From Mesorhizobium sp. B4-1-3 (GTDB taxonomy: Bacteria > Pseudomonadota > Alphaproteobacteria > Rhizobiales > Rhizobiaceae): a DNA stretch of 64,000 nt. The translations under genes were made by a program, and so were the position numbers. This document shows, piece after piece, positions 37,059-45,995 of this stretch. Where the stretch lies: assembly GCF_006439355.1 (NCBI RefSeq), contig NZ_VFTG01000018.1, positions 57,654 through 121,653 of the forward strand, given 5' to 3'. The first letter of the stretch is position 1, and each line of letters opens with the position of its first letter. The notes below the pieces were generated by a model. The model saw nothing but the letters and a program-made list of their open reading frames with translations, was not told the origin of the DNA and did not search any database.

Positions 37059-38248
37059 GCGCTCCTGCGAAAGGGCACGACCTTCTTGCTTGCACTGGCC
37101 TTCTTGATGTGGGCGGCCATGCCTTCCCATGTTCGCTGCCAGGACATCTTCGCGAGATAGGCATCGACCGCTGGCAGCCGCATATCACGAGGTTGCGCCA
37201 GCACCGAGCGCAACTTCGGCTCGATATCTTCGGCATCCGCGATGTCGACGAGTCCCGCTGTGCCGTAGCTTCGCACGACATCGACGATTGCAGTCGAGAT
37301 CACTGGCAGACCCGCGGCGAGGAACTCGGGAGTTTTCGTCGGACTGATGAAACGCGTGGCTTCGTTGAGCGCAAAGGGCATCCAGCCCACGTCCCAATGC
37401 CGGAGGTAATCGGGCAGATCCGTATAGGCTTTGCTGCCGAGCCAATGCAGGTTATCGGCCCTCGGGAGGCGGTCAGGGTCGATCTTCACGACCGGGCCAA
37501 GCATCACGAAGTGCACGTCCCGCATCCTCCTTGAAGCCCGCGCCACGAGATCGATGTCAAGGCGCTCGTCGATGACGCCGAAGAAGCCTACCCGAGGATG
37601 TGGGATGCCCAATTGATCGGCCGGCTCCTCGCCGGGCGTCCTCGCCTTGTGAAAGTGGCTGACGTCGATGCTGCTGGGGAAAGGATAGATTGCCCGATGC
37701 TGGCTGCGCTTCGCTTCAAACAGGCTCAGGCCGCCGGTGAAGACGACATCGGCGCGTTCGAATAGCGCCCGCTCCATCACGGTGAGCTGGGCTGGCGCAT
37801 TCTTGAATGCCGAAAGCTCGTCCATGCAGTCGTAGACGCATACGTCGAAGTCGACATGCGCGCTGAAGCGCAACGCCATCGGGGTATAGTACCAAGCGGT
37901 CAACTGAGCGTGCGGTGTCGACGCGATGATCCGGTCAAGATATCTGCGCTGGATCGCGTCGGCTCTGGCAGGGCTGGTGCCGACCGGCAGCAAGGGAGTC
38001 GCGATCCGGATGCCCGGCGCCGCGTCGCAAAACCGAATGGATGAGTGAGAGCATTCTTCGAAGATAGGTTCCTCGAAGTAGACGATCTGGTGCTCTTTAG
38101 AGGCAAGCGTGAGAATGTGCTGTGGGCGTTGATAAACGAAATTCCATCGCAAGTGGGAAAAGCATATCAGTAAATCTTGTTCTGTTCTGGTTTTGATGGC
38201 GGCCGGTATTCTTATAGCTGCGTCCATATAAGTTTTCCCTGCTGACAT
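37055..38248 (-). CDS. Glycosyltransferase (GT-B fold, family 1/4-like)
   Basis: A protein of about 397 residues. The opening DLLICFSHLRWNFVYQRPQHIL, then ASKEHQIVYFEEP, is typical of a GT-B family often found beside glf. The C-terminal half has FFGVIDERLDIDLV, VMLGPVVKIDPDRLP, and the donor-binding region FISPTKTPEFLAAGLPVISTAIVDVV (E in PxxxxEFLAAGLP). Start 38248 is ATG, and a second ATG seven codons later (38227) is possible. It is translationally coupled to glf. The acceptor is unknown, and use of UDP-galactofuranose is an inference from that coupling. Confidence 0.88.
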   Translation of the reverse strand: MSAGKTYMDAAIRIPAAIKTRTEQDLLICFSHLRWNFVYQRPQHILTLASKEHQIVYFEEPIFEECSHSSIRFCDAAPGIRIATPLLPVGTSPARADAIQRRYLDRIIASTPHAQLTAWYYTPMALRFSAHVDFDVCVYDCMDELSAFKNAPAQLTVMERALFERADVVFTGGLSLFEAKRSQHRAIYPFPSSIDVSHFHKARTPGEEPADQLGIPHPRVGFFGVIDERLDIDLVARASRRMRDVHFVMLGPVVKIDPDRLPRADNLHWLGSKAYTDLPDYLRHWDVGWMPFALNEATRFISPTKTPEFLAAGLPVISTAIVDVVRSYGTAGLVDIADAEDIEPKLRSVLAQPRDMRLPAVDAYLAKMSWQRTWEGMAAHIKKASASKKVVPFRRSA

Positions 38249-38533
38249 TGCCGTTTAGACTGCGAGTAACATTTGTTAATCGCGAGATGCAGGAACCTAT
38301 TCCTGCAATATGTCTAACTGTCCGCTGATTAACTTGTTCCAGCCAGCGAGCGATATGCATGCAGCGCGCTGGGCCAGAGAATGCGGCATCGCTATCAAGC
38401 AGCTTCCTGGGGACGGCCGCGCGGATGCCGCATTTCCGTTGGATCAGCAGCTAACATAGCCGGCGGCTTGAATTGATTCGCCCGACCGAAGCGCCTTGGG
38501 CGTTTAACGATCGGCAATCGCTGGGGCAGAAAG

Positions 38534-39451
38534 ATGAAGATCGACTTTGAGACGAACGTGTTCCCGTTGTTTCACCCACAGGCGGTGGACGATCTCAAGG
38601 ACCCATGCCCGGTTTACGACGGCCGGCTCTGGCATGTGTTCGGGTCGAGCGGCACGGTAAGCAGCGAGACCTGGAAGATCCTTCACGCGACCGCGCCCGA
38701 ATTGCATGGACCGTGGACGGAGCATGCGCCGATCGAGCTTCCGGTCACGGGCTCGGGCGTCGCGGCGCCGGGTGTCGTGCACGAAGATGGCGTCTTCCAT
38801 ATGTTCATCCAAACCGAGTTCATGAAATCCGGCGGCCGCTGTGAGCACGCGGTGTCAAATGACGGGTTCAACTGGGTGGTACTCAATCCTGCAATCCTGT
38901 CCGTGCCGGACACGGATGAAGACGGCATCTATGATCCGCATCCGGCTCTCATCGGCGGCAAGCGCTACATCGTTTATTCGGGCATGCCGAAATTCACCCG
39001 GGTCCCGCAGCCGGATATCTATCTGGCCCGAAGCCAGTCCGATTCATGGTTCGGGCCTTGGAAGCGCTTGGGCAAAATCCTGGATCACAACGAGATTCCT
39101 CACCACAACACGCGGGAAGACCCCGACTACGAATGGGGAATTGAAGGCGCCCAATTAGTGGAGCTTCCGGATGGTCGCGTGCTCCTCAATGCCACCTGCT
39201 TCCTTCCGCATGGACCGCGGGGAAGCCGGCAACGGGTGTTTTTCGCCATCGCGGGCACCATCACCGGACCTTACGTCTCGATAGGTCCAGTGCTTGATCC
39301 GGGCGGGCCTGGGGAAAACGGCCACTCGACAGTTATGATCAACGGCGAGCGGCTGACACTTTTCTACCAAAGTCGCGTTGCGGCGACGAACCATCGGTGG
39401 CGCTATGGCTTGGCGAGCTTCGATGTGTCCGTGCTTTCGAAGGTGGCCTGA
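38534..39451 (+). CDS. GH43-like five-bladed propeller protein
   Basis: A 305-residue protein with repeated blade motifs and acidic residues in the expected places: DPCPVYDGRLWHVFGS (base position), APGVVHEDGVFHMFIQ, YDPHPALIGGKRYIVYSG, WGIEGAQLVELPDGRVLL (acid position) and GHSTVMINGERLTLFYQS. This is the fold of GH43/GH32/GH130 enzymes acting on furanosides or mannosides. No signal peptide is visible. It is divergent from the glycosyltransferase-glf-GH1 unit, with 285 bp between them. A role in turnover of a furanose-containing glycan is plausible but not shown. Confidence 0.75.
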   Translation: MKIDFETNVFPLFHPQAVDDLKDPCPVYDGRLWHVFGSSGTVSSETWKILHATAPELHGPWTEHAPIELPVTGSGVAAPGVVHEDGVFHMFIQTEFMKSGGRCEHAVSNDGFNWVVLNPAILSVPDTDEDGIYDPHPALIGGKRYIVYSGMPKFTRVPQPDIYLARSQSDSWFGPWKRLGKILDHNEIPHHNTREDPDYEWGIEGAQLVELPDGRVLLNATCFLPHGPRGSRQRVFFAIAGTITGPYVSIGPVLDPGGPGENGHSTVMINGERLTLFYQSRVAATNHRWRYGLASFDVSVLSKVA

Positions 39452-39720
39452 CCGGCTCTTCACAAGCTCGCGGTCCTATTTCGACAGGTTTTCGTCCCGC
39501 TTAGGCCTGCGACCGGTCCTCCACGCAAAGATCGCCGTCGGGAACAATGTCCGTCAGGCAATGTTCGGTCGCGTTCCAGCGGAGAGCGGCCGGCCATGTG
39601 CCTAGAATTGACAACCAGAGACTCGCGGCGTCTACCCAGGCGGCGAACCGGGCTCATTTTCGTTCCTTGCGCAACGCATCCGGCAAGATGTCTGAACCGA
39701 CAAGCTGACGCGAGGTCGTC

Positions 39721-39939
39721 GTGCGCCCCCGTGTGAATATTTTCAGTTTCGGAAGCGGCGGCGCTGAAAGCGAAGTCCGCGATCCAAATCGCATTTCGAC
39801 AACCGATGCAGATCAGCTCGCCTATTTTGCCGCGGTAAATGGGATCACGGAGCAACAGGCACGGGAACTGGTCCAAAAACATGGAGACAATCTTGCCGTG
39901 CTTGTCAAGGAAGCTCGGAAGCTGCAGGAACTTGAATAA
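39721..39939 (+). CDS. DUF3606-like small protein
   Basis: A 72-residue protein beginning at GTG 39721. The pattern EVRDPNRISTTDADQLAYFAAVNGITEQQARELVQKHG followed by a Leu-rich helix matches the DUF3606 proteins common in rhizobia (short, function unknown, helix-turn-helix-like). It stands alone, with 269 bp before and 270 bp after it. No function can be proposed. Confidence 0.7.
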   Translation: MRPRVNIFSFGSGGAESEVRDPNRISTTDADQLAYFAAVNGITEQQARELVQKHGDNLAVLVKEARKLQELE

Positions 39940-40209
39940 TCCGGACAGGCAAGTGAACTGTCCACGGCAACATGACGCGCACTTCCTCAATGCGAAATAC
40001 CGTGCACAATCGCGTCTGGCCGCCAGCGCTGATTAAATCCAGCGTACAACCCGGCGTGATGGCACAGATCAGCGTGGTGAGACGGTTCCGTCTCTCCACG
40101 GTTGTCAGCGCGTGCGGCGCGTCCAGGATGCTGAGAGGCAGAAGAAACCGAGTCCCGTCAATTGGGCAGGGTCCGGTCGGCAAGCCGGAAGGGTGCAATC
40201 GGCCCGAAC

Positions 40210-41172
40210 CTATTTCTTCTTGCGAGCGGCGGCCTCGGCCTGTGCAGGCGCCTCCTTGATAGTGGCCGCGCCGCCCATGTCGCCATTCTTGGTTCGTCCG
40301 GCTCCCGGCCCGGCCCCTAGATCCGCGCCTGTGGTCGGGTCGGAGGAGGGGTCCGAGAGCGTCCGCTCGCCCATCTTGGTTACGACCTTCATGTCCTTGG
40401 CCGCCAGCTTGACTGTTGCAGTCCCATCGCCATCGTCCGCCGGCATGACTTCCTCAAGATCATCCACGCGGTCCCATTCGTCTCCCGAATTCCAAGGCCC
40501 ATTCGTGTCGCCTTCACCCTGGGACGTGTTGACGTACATGCTCGCAAATTTGGCAATGCCGGGGAGCTTCCCTGTGGGGAAGTTGTTCTCGATCGCGTAC
40601 AGCGCTTTCTCGAAGGATTTTTGATGCGCGATCTCGCGCGTCATGAGAAACCCCAGCGCGTCCTTGACCCCGGGATCGTCGGTGATGTTGATCAGTCGCT
40701 CATAGACGATCTTGGCACGCGCCTCGGCGGCAATATTGGACCGCAGATCGACGGTAGGTTCACCGCGGGAATCGATATAGGCGGCAGTCCATGGCACTCC
40801 GGCCGAGTCGCACAGCGCAGGTGCGCCACCAAACAAGATGGATTCTTTGGCCGTCGTGCCGCTTGCGCCGACCATCAAGTACAGCTCGGCTTCCTTCATC
40901 TGGCCTTCGGCAAGCTGTGCCTTCAGGCCTTTGTTGAGCATGGTGACAATCGAGCCGACGACCTCGAGATGGCTGAGCTCTTCGGTCGCTATGTCGAGCA
41001 ACATGTCCTTGCGGCCGACATCGTCCTCACCCAGCCCCTGGGTGAAATAGCGCATCGCGGCGGCAAGCTCGCCATCGGCGCCACCGAACTGCTCCATGAT
41101 CATGCACGCCAGCCGTGGATTCGGCTCCGAGACGCGGACGGTGTATTGCAGTCGCTTGTTGTGCATGAACAT
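40210..41172 (-). CDS. Manganese catalase
   Basis: A 320-residue dimanganese catalase that breaks down hydrogen peroxide without haem. The ferritin-like core shows the metal ligands E35 (GADGELAAAMRY), E65 and H68 (TEELSHLE), a Glu in AAEARAKIVYERL and a His in TREIAHQKSFEKAL. The final 80 residues form a polar tail ending KEAPAQAEAAARKKK, typical of the rhizobial form. A GGAGG site precedes ATG 41172. It is monocistronic and flanked by 200-bp and 270-bp gaps. Confidence 0.95.
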   Translation of the reverse strand: MFMHNKRLQYTVRVSEPNPRLACMIMEQFGGADGELAAAMRYFTQGLGEDDVGRKDMLLDIATEELSHLEVVGSIVTMLNKGLKAQLAEGQMKEAELYLMVGASGTTAKESILFGGAPALCDSAGVPWTAAYIDSRGEPTVDLRSNIAAEARAKIVYERLINITDDPGVKDALGFLMTREIAHQKSFEKALYAIENNFPTGKLPGIAKFASMYVNTSQGEGDTNGPWNSGDEWDRVDDLEEVMPADDGDGTATVKLAAKDMKVVTKMGERTLSDPSSDPTTGADLGAGPGAGRTKNGDMGGAATIKEAPAQAEAAARKKK

Positions 41173-41372
41173 GAGGCTTCCTCCAAGGGTTGACGTTCCC
41201 TAACCGGCGGCCTCCAGGAATGTTCCTCCGCAAAAATAGAATGGCTTAAAAATAGCGCGTTTTTTTAATCCACCGAGCCACGCTGATGTTACGCGTTCAT
41301 TCTGGGCAGTCTTGCGCGCCAATTGCTGCAGGATCACCTTATGTAATACTTGAAGGTGATGGGCCGAGACGA

Positions 41373-42341
41373 TCAGAGCGCGCCGAGACGGCGTCGTGTC
41401 AGTCGGGCCTGAAGCAAGACCACCGCCAGCAGGAACAGCCCTCGGATCACTGATTGCCAGTAGGCTGAAAGCGAAAGCCAACCCATTCCATTCTCAAAGT
41501 TCAGAACATTGAAAAGGATACCGAGGAGGAGCACGCCGGCGAGCGTGGTCACAACCGAGCCCGAACCGCCGGTGAGCAGCGTGCCGCCGACCACGACGGC
41601 TGCGATGGCGAACAATTCCCAACCAACGCCTTCAATGGGCTGTCCCGCTCCGAATTGCGAGGCAAGGATGACGCCGGCGAGCCCCGCCAGTCCTCCGCTC
41701 GCGACATAGACCAAAAACTTCACGCGATCGGTACGCAGTCCCATGAGGCGCGAAGCATCTTCGCCGCCGCCGATTGCCAGCACGGCGCGACCAGTGCCGG
41801 TGTAGTTCAAGACCAGGGAACCGATGAGGTATGCCACGACCGCGATGGCCGCAGGGATCGGAAACGTCCACAAGTTACCTTGGCCGATGGCGGTGAAGCC
41901 CGACTCATAGGAGACCGATACGGTCTGGTTGCCCGCAAGCAGAAGGGCTGAGCCGCTGGCGGCCTGCATAGTAGCGAGAGTGGCTATGAACGGCATCAGA
42001 TTGGCGCGTGTGACAAGGATCGCGTTGATGAGCCCGGCGACCAGGCCAGCGCCTATTCCCGCGGTGAGACCCGGCACGATCCCATAAGGACTCGCCAATG
42101 CCGAGGCTACGCTGCCTAAGGCAGCGACGGAGCCCACGGAAAGATCGATTCCTCCTGTCATGATGACGAAGCACATGCCAAGCGCCACCAATGCGAACAT
42201 GGAATTGTAGCGCAGGAGAGTCATCACATTGTAGAAGCTGAGAAACCGATCATAGCGCAGGAACCCGAACAGAACGAGCGCAGCCAGCGCAATCAATACG
42301 CCGTAGGTGCCAATGATGCGGACCAGGCGGGCGCGATTCAT
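41373..42341 (-). CDS. yjfF: Sugar ABC transporter permease (YjfF position)
   Basis: A 322-residue permease of the RbsC/BPD_transp_2 family with about nine hydrophobic segments and the conserved MTGGIDLSVGSVAALGSV and the C-terminal GWELFAIAAVVVGGTLLTGG. It is the second of two tandem permeases, 3 bp after the first. Ribose-type systems usually have one permease gene. Two permeases in this order are characteristic of the galactofuranose importer YtfQRT-YjfF, so I place it there. The substrate assignment is inferred. Confidence 0.85.
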   Translation of the reverse strand: MNRARLVRIIGTYGVLIALAALVLFGFLRYDRFLSFYNVMTLLRYNSMFALVALGMCFVIMTGGIDLSVGSVAALGSVASALASPYGIVPGLTAGIGAGLVAGLINAILVTRANLMPFIATLATMQAASGSALLLAGNQTVSVSYESGFTAIGQGNLWTFPIPAAIAVVAYLIGSLVLNYTGTGRAVLAIGGGEDASRLMGLRTDRVKFLVYVASGGLAGLAGVILASQFGAGQPIEGVGWELFAIAAVVVGGTLLTGGSGSVVTTLAGVLLLGILFNVLNFENGMGWLSLSAYWQSVIRGLFLLAVVLLQARLTRRRLGAL

Positions 42342-42344
42342 AGG

Positions 42345-43349
42345 CTACCCGCGATGCTGCTGCTGCAGCCACACGGCGAGCGCGATGATGCCTGCCTTGA
42401 CCACCAGGGCAGCGGCGTCAGGCACCCCGTTCGCCAGAAGGGTATAGCGCACCAGTTGAATGGTAAGCGCGCCTAGCAGGCTACCGATGATGGTGGCCTT
42501 GCCGCCACTGAGCAGGGTCCCGCCCACTGCAACCGCCGCGATGGCATCGAGCTCCATGCCAAGGCCAACCAAGTTGGCGTCGCTGGAGGAGTTGATTGCA
42601 ATCACGATAAGCCCGGCCAGCCCGGCGCAAAGGCCGCTAATGCCATAGACCGCAATCTTTATCTTGGAGACTGCAATACCTGCGAGTTCGGAAGCCTTTT
42701 CATTACCGCCGACCGCCAATATGCATCGCCCGAACAGCGTTTTTCTCAACGCCCATGCAGCTGCCGCAACAATGACAGCCATGATGATGACTTGCGCCGG
42801 GATGTCCAATGGTCGAGCAAGGCCGATCCATTGAAATTCAGGTACGCGGAAGGTTTGCAGGTTCCCGTTCGTCATCACCTGAGCGATGCCGCGGCCCGCG
42901 ATGAACAGAACCAGTGTCGCGACAATCGGCTGGATGCGGAAGCGGGCGACCAACCAACCATTGAAGAGCCCCAACAGCCCGGCCACCAATACCGAGACGA
43001 TCATCGCGGCAGCCACGCCCAGGTAGATGCTTCCGATCGGAAGGATTTTGCCCATGAAGATCATCGGTGCCAGCGCACCCGAAATCGCCATCAGAGATCC
43101 GACGGAGAGATCGATGCCGCCCGTGGCTATCACGAGCGTCATTCCGACGGCTACGATGACGATCGTGCAGACCTGGGTGAGGTTGACGTTCAGAGTCTGC
43201 ATTGTCGCGAAATTGCGCGTGAAGGCGAGGTTGAACGCAACCAGCAAGACCAGCGCGATCACGGTCCCGTAGCGCGACAAGAAACCGAAGAGATCGAAGC
43301 TGCGCGCGATGGCATCCCGATCCGCATATGATCTCGGCAGCCCGGTCAC
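42345..43349 (-). CDS. ytfT: Sugar ABC transporter permease (YtfT position)
   Basis: A 334-residue paralog of the adjacent permease, with TGGIDLSVGSLMAISGALAPM, FNGWLVARFRIQPIVATLVL and GMELDAIAAVAVGGTLLSGG. It overlaps the ATPase stop by ATGA. With the next gene it would form a heterodimeric channel. Confidence 0.87.
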   Translation of the reverse strand: MTGLPRSYADRDAIARSFDLFGFLSRYGTVIALVLLVAFNLAFTRNFATMQTLNVNLTQVCTIVIVAVGMTLVIATGGIDLSVGSLMAISGALAPMIFMGKILPIGSIYLGVAAAMIVSVLVAGLLGLFNGWLVARFRIQPIVATLVLFIAGRGIAQVMTNGNLQTFRVPEFQWIGLARPLDIPAQVIIMAVIVAAAAWALRKTLFGRCILAVGGNEKASELAGIAVSKIKIAVYGISGLCAGLAGLIVIAINSSSDANLVGLGMELDAIAAVAVGGTLLSGGKATIIGSLLGALTIQLVRYTLLANGVPDAAALVVKAGIIALAVWLQQQHRG

Positions 43350-44896
43350 GTCGCGGCCTCCGAGGAAGCGCTCGTCCCATGCGCCATGGCGGTCAGCACT
43401 TCTTCTTCGTTGGCGGCTTCAGCTTCCAACTCGGTCACGCTGACACCATCGCGCAGAACGAATATGCGATCCGCACCTTCAATCACTTCCTCCAGCTCTG
43501 ACGAGATCATGAGCACGCCGAGGCCCTGGTCTGCAAGGCCACGGATCAGACGCTGGATCTCGCCCTTGGCACCCACATCGATCCCCCTTGTCGGCTCGTC
43601 GAGGATGAGCAGTTTCGGGTTCATCGCCAGCCAGCGGGCAAGCAGCACCTTCTGCTGGTTCCCGCCCGAAAGCTCTCGCACCTTCTGATTGGGTCCGGAG
43701 CATTTTATGCCCAGCTCGCGGATGAACCGCTCGACGATTTCACGCTGGCGTGACTCGTCCAGTACGCCGTTGCGGCTGATTTTCGGAAGCAAGGCAAGGG
43801 TGAGATTCTCTGCCACGGTCATCTCCGGGACAATGCCTTCGCCTTTGCGGTCCTCGGTGCAAAAGCCCATGCCGGCGGCGATCGCGTCGGCGGGACGGTC
43901 GGGGTGGTACGCGGCTCCCTCCATCGTCATCTCGCCCGCGCTCGCGCGATCGGCACCGAACACGAGCCGTGCGGTTTCGGTGCGACCCGCCCCGAGGAGG
44001 CCCGCAAAGCCCGCGATCTCGCCGCGCCGGAGATCGAAGCTCACATTGCGGACCGCCTGCCCGGCCCTAAGCCCGCGGGCCGAAAACATCGCATCCCCGA
44101 TTCTAGAGCGGTCGCGCTCGCCGAAGGCTGTGGCGTGACCCTCGACAGCCGCGACATCGCGGCCAAGCATAGCTGCGACAAGTTCCAGCTTGTTGATCTC
44201 TTTCATCCCGGCGCTGCGCACGGTGCGACCGTCACGCATGATCGTGACCCGGTCGCAGACCTCATACAGCTCATCGAGCTTATGGCTTACAAAGATGACG
44301 GAGATCCCTTCAGCCTTCAACTGACGAATGACGCTGAACAGCACTCCCACTTCCCGTTCGTCGAGAGACGAGGTCGGCTCGTCCATAACGACAAGTCGGG
44401 CGGAGAACCCTATGGCCCGGGCGATCGCCACCATCTGCTGTGTTGCCGTGTTGAATTCACCCAGCGGACGGCGAACATCGATGCGAATGGAGAAGCGGCT
44501 CAGCAGGCGCTCGGCTTCCGTGTGCATGGCATTCCAGTCGAGCAGCCCATGGCGGCGCCTTTCCCGGCCCAGGCAAATGTTCTCCGTCACTGACCGCAGC
44601 GGGACCAGATTGATCTCCTGATAGATCGTGCTGATGCCATTGACTTGCGCCTGGTGGGGCGAGTGGACCTCAAAGGGCTTGCCTTCGAACAGCACTTGCC
44701 CGGCATCCTTGCGGTGGTATCCGGTCAAGACCTTGATCAGCGTGGATTTGCCCGCGCCGTTCTGGCCTATCAGGGCATGGACCTCGCCTGAGCGCACGGA
44801 AAGCGACGCGTCCACCAGCGCCGGTATGCCGGCGAAACGCTTTTGGATGTCGCGCATGTCGAGAAGCATCGGGGAAGGTCCGTCCGGCGGCGTCAT
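43346..44896 (-). CDS. ytfR: Sugar ABC transporter ATP-binding protein, two-domain (YtfR/RbsA type)
   Basis: A 516-residue protein made of two fused ATPase domains. Domain 1 has Walker A GQNGAGKST and Walker B LVVMDEPTSSLD. Domain 2 has the degenerate P-loop region LLGAGRTETARLVFG, an intact signature LSGGNQQKVLLARWL and Walker B LLILDEPTRGIDVG. ATG 44896 has a GGGAG site, and an in-frame TTG lies two codons upstream. A stem-loop with a T-run lies between it and the binding-protein gene. Confidence 0.93.
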   Translation of the reverse strand: MTPPDGPSPMLLDMRDIQKRFAGIPALVDASLSVRSGEVHALIGQNGAGKSTLIKVLTGYHRKDAGQVLFEGKPFEVHSPHQAQVNGISTIYQEINLVPLRSVTENICLGRERRRHGLLDWNAMHTEAERLLSRFSIRIDVRRPLGEFNTATQQMVAIARAIGFSARLVVMDEPTSSLDEREVGVLFSVIRQLKAEGISVIFVSHKLDELYEVCDRVTIMRDGRTVRSAGMKEINKLELVAAMLGRDVAAVEGHATAFGERDRSRIGDAMFSARGLRAGQAVRNVSFDLRRGEIAGFAGLLGAGRTETARLVFGADRASAGEMTMEGAAYHPDRPADAIAAGMGFCTEDRKGEGIVPEMTVAENLTLALLPKISRNGVLDESRQREIVERFIRELGIKCSGPNQKVRELSGGNQQKVLLARWLAMNPKLLILDEPTRGIDVGAKGEIQRLIRGLADQGLGVLMISSELEEVIEGADRIFVLRDGVSVTELEAEAANEEEVLTAMAHGTSASSEAAT

Positions 44897-44910
44897 CGGC
44901 AAAGCTCCCG

Positions 44911-44939
44911 AAAAAGCCTCCCCGCCGAAGCGAGGAGGC
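44911..44939 (-). terminator. Attenuating terminator between binding protein and ATPase genes
   Basis: On the minus strand GCCTCCTCGC pairs with GCGGGGAGGC (one G-T pair) around a TTCG tetraloop, followed by five T. It lies inside the operon, so partial termination would give more binding protein than transporter. Confidence 0.75.
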
Positions 44940-44956
44940 GCCTTTAACCAGATAAC

Positions 44957-45937
44957 TCAGAACGCCGTACTGATCTTGTCCTTTGCGTTCGTGCCGTCGT
45001 AGAAGTCGTCGTCGTTCTTGATGAAGGGCGGGATTTGCTTCCCAGCGGCATAATCGGCCATCGTGGCGAAAGCCTTGGGCCCGAAAAGCGGGCTGCAGCC
45101 GCAGATGGCGCCGATCTTGCCGTCGACGATTGCTTGCACGCCATCCTTTTCGCCGTCGATCGAGACAATCAGCACATCTTTTCCTGGCGTCTTGCCGGCC
45201 GCCTCGAGGGCCGCGATCGCGCCGAGCGCCATCTCATCATTATGGGCATAGATGATATCGGCTTCGGGATGCGCCTGCAGCAACGTCTCAGCCACCTGGC
45301 GGCCCTTGTCTCGAGCGAAGTCACCCGACTGTGAAGCGATAATCTTGAATTCCGAGTGCTTGGCGATGATGTCGTCGAACCCCTTCTTGCGGTCGTTGGC
45401 TGGCGAGGAACCGGTGGTGCCTTCCAGCTCGATGATCTTCGATTTTCCATTGGCGTTCTTCACCACCCATTCGGCGATGCGGTTGCCCTCATTGATGAAG
45501 TCGGAACCGATGAAGGTGACGTAATCCTGTCCAGGTTTGGCCATGGTGTGATCCACGTCCCGGTCGATGAGAAAGACCGGGATGCCAGCATCGCGGGCGG
45601 CGAGGATGACCGGCACCAACGGCTTGTCCTCGCGGGGAGGCAGGAAAATCGCGTCGACGCCCTGCGCGATCATGGAGTTTACGTCGGAAGCCTGCTTGGC
45701 CGAGGATCCGGCAGCATCAGTATAGACCAACTGGTGGCCGAGCTTTGCCGCCTCGTCCTGCATGCTTTTGGTTTCAGCCAGCCGCCATGGATTATTGCTC
45801 TCGGTCTGGGCGAAGCCGACCTTGTACTTGTCTTTCTTGGCAAGCGGCGGGAGCGCGGCGAAGGCGCGTGAGGCGAGGGTAAGAGCGGCCACGCCGACGG
45901 CGGAGCCTACCAACAATTTCCGACGGGTAATGATCAT
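44957..45937 (-). CDS. ytfQ: Sugar-binding periplasmic protein (YtfQ-like, galactofuranose type)
   Basis: A 326-residue Peripla_BP_4 protein. The signal peptide has a twin-arginine-like start (TRRKLLVG) and cleavage near AFA-A at about residue 27. KYKVGFAQTESNNPWRLAETKSM, PVFLIDRDVD, ELEGTTGSSPANDRKKGFDDII, IASQSGDFARDKGRQV, and IYAHNDEMALGAI with SIDGEKDGVQA resemble E. coli YtfQ more than RbsB, from memory of the sequences. YtfQ binds galactofuranose. UDP-galactofuranose is made by glf 8 kb away. Other furanose or pentose ligands remain possible. Confidence 0.85.
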   Translation of the reverse strand: MIITRRKLLVGSAVGVAALTLASRAFAALPPLAKKDKYKVGFAQTESNNPWRLAETKSMQDEAAKLGHQLVYTDAAGSSAKQASDVNSMIAQGVDAIFLPPREDKPLVPVILAARDAGIPVFLIDRDVDHTMAKPGQDYVTFIGSDFINEGNRIAEWVVKNANGKSKIIELEGTTGSSPANDRKKGFDDIIAKHSEFKIIASQSGDFARDKGRQVAETLLQAHPEADIIYAHNDEMALGAIAALEAAGKTPGKDVLIVSIDGEKDGVQAIVDGKIGAICGCSPLFGPKAFATMADYAAGKQIPPFIKNDDDFYDGTNAKDKISTAF

Positions 45938-45995
45938 GCTTTCCTCCTTGGTTGTCGTGTTTTGACGACGTTGAATATTCCTCGCCTATGGCGGG

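Noticed and set aside
39905..40259. Frames of about 95 codons on both strands after the DUF3606 gene
   Set aside because: Neither has a plausible start context or domain. The stretch looks non-coding.
41373..45937. Calling the sugar importer a ribose (rbs) system
   Set aside because: It has two tandem permease genes, and the binding protein is closer to YtfQ segments than to RbsB. No rbsK or rbsD is present.
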